Source: Methanothermococcus thermolithotrophicus DSM 2095 (GTDB taxonomy: Archaea > AGJL01 > Methanococci > Methanococcales > Methanococcaceae). From it: DNA of 64,000 bases. The notes beneath the pieces were generated by a model. That model was not told the DNA's origin and made no database searches. It saw nothing but the letters and a program-made list of their open reading frames with translations. Made by a program: the position numbers and the translations under genes. Positions 61,666 through 64,000 of the stretch are shown here, in pieces (position 1 is the first letter of the stretch; every line of letters begins with the position of its first letter). Location: the NCBI RefSeq assembly GCF_946463545.1, contig NZ_OX296583.1:620001-684000 (forward strand), given 5' to 3'.

Positions 61666-63522
61666 ATGTGTGGAATAATTGGATACATTGGAAACGGGAA
61701 GGCTTCTGAAATTCTATTAAAAGGACTAACAAGATTGGAATACCGAGGATACGATAGTTGTGGTATCGGCATAATTGAGGATAATAACAATAATAACATA
61801 ATCGTAAAAAAGGATATAGGTAAAGTTGGGGAGGTATCTAAAAAAGAGAATTTCTTAGATGTTAATGGAAATGTAGGAATAGGGCACTCTCGATGGAGCA
61901 CACACGGGGGTATCACAAAGGAAAATGCTCATCCACATACGGATTGTAAAAATGAAATCTGCGTAGTTCATAACGGCATAATCTCCAATTACAAGGAATT
62001 AAGGGATTTTTTAATAAAAAATGGCCATAAATTTAAATCACACACTGATACAGAAGTAGTCCCGCATTTAATCGAGGAAGAATTAAAGAGATATATAGAC
62101 AAAACTCTATCCGAGGAAGATTACATAAATGCAGTTAAAAATGCAGTTAAAAAATTGGATGGTACCTATGCACTTTTGATATTGAATAAAAAGTTTCCAA
62201 ACGTGTTAATTGGTATTAGAAATGAAAGCCCACTTATTATGGGGATAGGGGATGAAAGCAATAATAAAGAATGCTTTTTAGGGAGCGACATATCTGCGTT
62301 TTTAGAATATACAAAGAATATTATTCCTTTGGAGGATGGAGATATTGTAATTTTAAAGAAAGATAATTCTAAAAGTAATAATAACAATAACGTAACTTAC
62401 AAGATATATAACAACGAGAAAGACGTTAGCAAAGATAGAAACGTAATGAAAATAGAATGGGATATAGAAAGTGCAGAAAAAGGTGGATATGATCACTTTA
62501 TGTTGAAGGAAATAATGGAAGAACCTGTGATTATTAAAAATTCTTCAAAGATATGCAGGGAAGAGATTAAGGAGCTGGCAAAAGCTGTAAAAGATTATGA
62601 AAGAATTTACATCGTTGCTATGGGGACTTCACTTCATGCAGCTATGGTTGCAGAATACTGGTTTTCTAAGTTAAATAAATTGGTAATTCCATGTGATTCA
62701 TCAGAATTTTTAATTAAAGGTATAGTTGATGAAAAAACGTTAGTTATTGGTATCACCCAGAGCGGGGAAACCTATGACACCATAAAAACAATAAAATACG
62801 CAAAGAAAAAAGGTGCAAAAACTGCCACAATAGTGAATGTCTTAGGTAGTACTGCAACGAGGGAAGCAGACATCACAATTATGATGGGCTCAGGTATTGA
62901 AATATCAGTATGTGCAACAAAAACCTACATGTCCCAGTTAATGATTTTGTACAGGCTGTTTATTGAATACGGTGAAGTTATCGGCAGAAACATGGATAGA
63001 TATAAAAAAGAACTTGAAAATATCCCAAGTTACATAGAAGAGGTCTTAGAAGAAAGGGAAAATATCAAACAGGTTGCAAAAAACCTAAATGTTAAAAATT
63101 ATATTTTCATTTCAAAGGGTATAAACCTACCTAACGCATTGGAAGGAGCTCTGAAATTTAAAGAAATAACATACCTACATGCCGAAGGGATGAGCAGCGG
63201 GTTTTTAAAGCATGGGACAATATCCCTAATAGATGAAAATATGGATACTGTGGCTCTGATTCCACCTTCAAATTCGGAGCTCTTTAAATCTGTAATCTCA
63301 AATATTGAAGAAATTAAGGCAAGGAATGGAAAAGTAGTAGGGATTAGCCCAGTAGGTATGGAAAATACCGATTATTTAATAAAAGTTCCAGATGTTTTGG
63401 AAGAGGTAAGTCCTTTTGTATATGCCCCTGCCTGTCAGTTGTTGGCATACTACAAAGCAGTTGAACTTGGAAGGGATGTGGATAAGCCAAGGGGATTGGC
63501 AAAGAGCGTAACTGTTGAATAA
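61666..63522 (+). CDS. glmS: Glutamine--fructose-6-phosphate aminotransferase (isomerizing)
   Basis: 618 aa. N-terminal glutaminase domain starts MCGIIGYIGNGKAS with the Cys2 nucleophile, then GLTRLEYRGYDSCGIGI, HSRWSTHGG and CVVHNGIISNYKELRDFL. An Asn-rich insertion (SKSNNNNNV) lies near residue 240. Two SIS domains follow (AMGTSLHAAMVAEYWF, GITQSGETYDTIKTI, ISKGINLPNALEGALKFKEITYLHAEGMSSGFLKHG in pattern) and the end is CQLLAYYKAVELGRDVDKPRGLAKSVTVE in pattern. It makes glucosamine-6-phosphate for amino sugars, including archaellin and S-layer glycans. Confidence 0.97.
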   Translation: MCGIIGYIGNGKASEILLKGLTRLEYRGYDSCGIGIIEDNNNNNIIVKKDIGKVGEVSKKENFLDVNGNVGIGHSRWSTHGGITKENAHPHTDCKNEICVVHNGIISNYKELRDFLIKNGHKFKSHTDTEVVPHLIEEELKRYIDKTLSEEDYINAVKNAVKKLDGTYALLILNKKFPNVLIGIRNESPLIMGIGDESNNKECFLGSDISAFLEYTKNIIPLEDGDIVILKKDNSKSNNNNNVTYKIYNNEKDVSKDRNVMKIEWDIESAEKGGYDHFMLKEIMEEPVIIKNSSKICREEIKELAKAVKDYERIYIVAMGTSLHAAMVAEYWFSKLNKLVIPCDSSEFLIKGIVDEKTLVIGITQSGETYDTIKTIKYAKKKGAKTATIVNVLGSTATREADITIMMGSGIEISVCATKTYMSQLMILYRLFIEYGEVIGRNMDRYKKELENIPSYIEEVLEERENIKQVAKNLNVKNYIFISKGINLPNALEGALKFKEITYLHAEGMSSGFLKHGTISLIDENMDTVALIPPSNSELFKSVISNIEEIKARNGKVVGISPVGMENTDYLIKVPDVLEEVSPFVYAPACQLLAYYKAVELGRDVDKPRGLAKSVTVE

Positions 63523-63531
63523 TATAAGTTA

Positions 63532-64000
63532 TTAATTTTCATCCTCTCTTCTATCCAACACTTCTATTAATTCCTCCATCTTTGGAGGTAGTTCGTCCCA
63601 TCTCCAAAATCCTCTTAAAATATCTTCTTCGTCATAATACTTTTTTAGATAGTTTACCCATTTATTGAAGAGATCGGGGTGGAGCTCCTTGACCCTTAAA
63701 AATTCACTGTTTAAAGCTGCAGGGCATAGGTAACATCCTATTCTTTCAAATCCTTCTTCATAGAATGGATTGTACATCATGTTTCTTGAATATATGTAGC
63801 TCCATACATCAACGGCATTCCAGTCAAGTATTGGGAATACATTTGTTTGGAAATCTATATATCCATTTTTTCTTTCATAATCTAATTTTGACCTTGTAAA
63901 GCTCTCATACTTCCTTGAACCATCAATTGTTAGGATATTTTTATCCCCGTATTCATTCCTTAAAAATTCTTTTAAAGGGATAAGTTTACATGTGCTGTTA
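63532..64000 (-). CDS. PAPS reductase/adenylyl-sulfate-like (CysH family) protein, 5' part off the window
   Basis: The minus-strand frame is open from the window edge to the stop at 63532 (about 155 residues visible), so the ATG at 63780 is internal. It contains LTIDGSRKYESFTRSK, FPILDWNAVDVWSYIYS and NPFYEEGFERIGCYLCPAA, the C-terminal signatures of the PP-loop PAPS-reductase family, with a Cys pair. In methanogens several such proteins occur with N-terminal zinc or Fe-S domains. The substrate (sulfate activation or a tRNA/cofactor thiolation) cannot be settled from this part. Confidence 0.85.
   Translation of the reverse strand, partial: NSTCKLIPLKEFLRNEYGDKNILTIDGSRKYESFTRSKLDYERKNGYIDFQTNVFPILDWNAVDVWSYIYSRNMMYNPFYEEGFERIGCYLCPAALNSEFLRVKELHPDLFNKWVNYLKKYYDEEDILRGFWRWDELPPKMEELIEVLDRREDEN

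Overview
The window looks like chromosome of a thermophilic methanogen of the order Methanococcales, most like Methanothermococcus. The base composition is AT-rich and start sites carry GGTGA-type Shine-Dalgarno sequences. Marker genes include an archaellum operon with four flagellins, a UbiA-type archaeal lipid synthase, archaeal GlyRS, ribosomal protein S8e, cobamide synthesis (CbiF), phosphomevalonate dehydratase and a branched-chain polyamine synthase (BpsA, typical of thermophiles). The tRNAs have GC-rich stems. The species is inferred, not proven.

Layout. 0-8 kb: end of an ArsR-type regulator, a Zn/Cd/Pb P-type ATPase, the HAM1 pyrophosphatase, a CitG-like gene, an unexplained membrane-protein pair and GlyRS. 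8.2-13.6 kb: a methyltransferase, two nitrogenase component-1-like subunits, a NifH-like reductase and a gate-domain membrane protein. The component-1 proteins keep P-cluster-like cysteines but lack an obvious FeMo-co cysteine ligand, so this is probably a nitrogenase-like reductase for another substrate. 13.7-23.6 kb: a short CRISPR array and a complete type I-B cas set (cas8-cas7-cas5-cas3-cas4-cas1-cas2-cas6) with a divergent CARF/HTH regulator, csa3.

23.6-38.65 kb: an integrated element of about 15 kb in a tRNA-His gene, bounded by a 46-bp direct repeat. It has a tyrosine integrase, an MCM helicase beside a repeat-rich candidate origin, a short A32/P9-type packaging ATPase, a candidate capsid protein, a long repeat-shafted candidate spike and many small membrane proteins. 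The gene set suggests a tailless, membrane-containing icosahedral provirus of the PRD1/STIV type, comparable to the Methanococcus voltae provirus MVV. 38.6-39.3 kb: six tRNA genes.

39.4-48 kb: BpsA, S8e, PyrB, small membrane genes, CbiF, the phosphomevalonate dehydratase large subunit, a CofE-like protein and a HEAT-repeat protein. 48.3-59.1 kb: archaellum operon flaB1-B4, C, D, E, F, G, H, I, J; flaC is split by a one-base frameshift at a run of ten A. 59-64 kb: DGGGP synthase, an endonuclease IV-like protein, UPF0179, GlmS and the 3' part of a PAPS-reductase-family gene that runs off the window.

Two patterns cut across genes. The hexamer GAGCTC occurs about 50 times by eye, roughly ten times expectation, in all three codon phases, and is scarce in the cas block and the replication half of the provirus. 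Several intergenic spaces hold chains of small palindromes with GAA triloops, some containing GCGAAGC.
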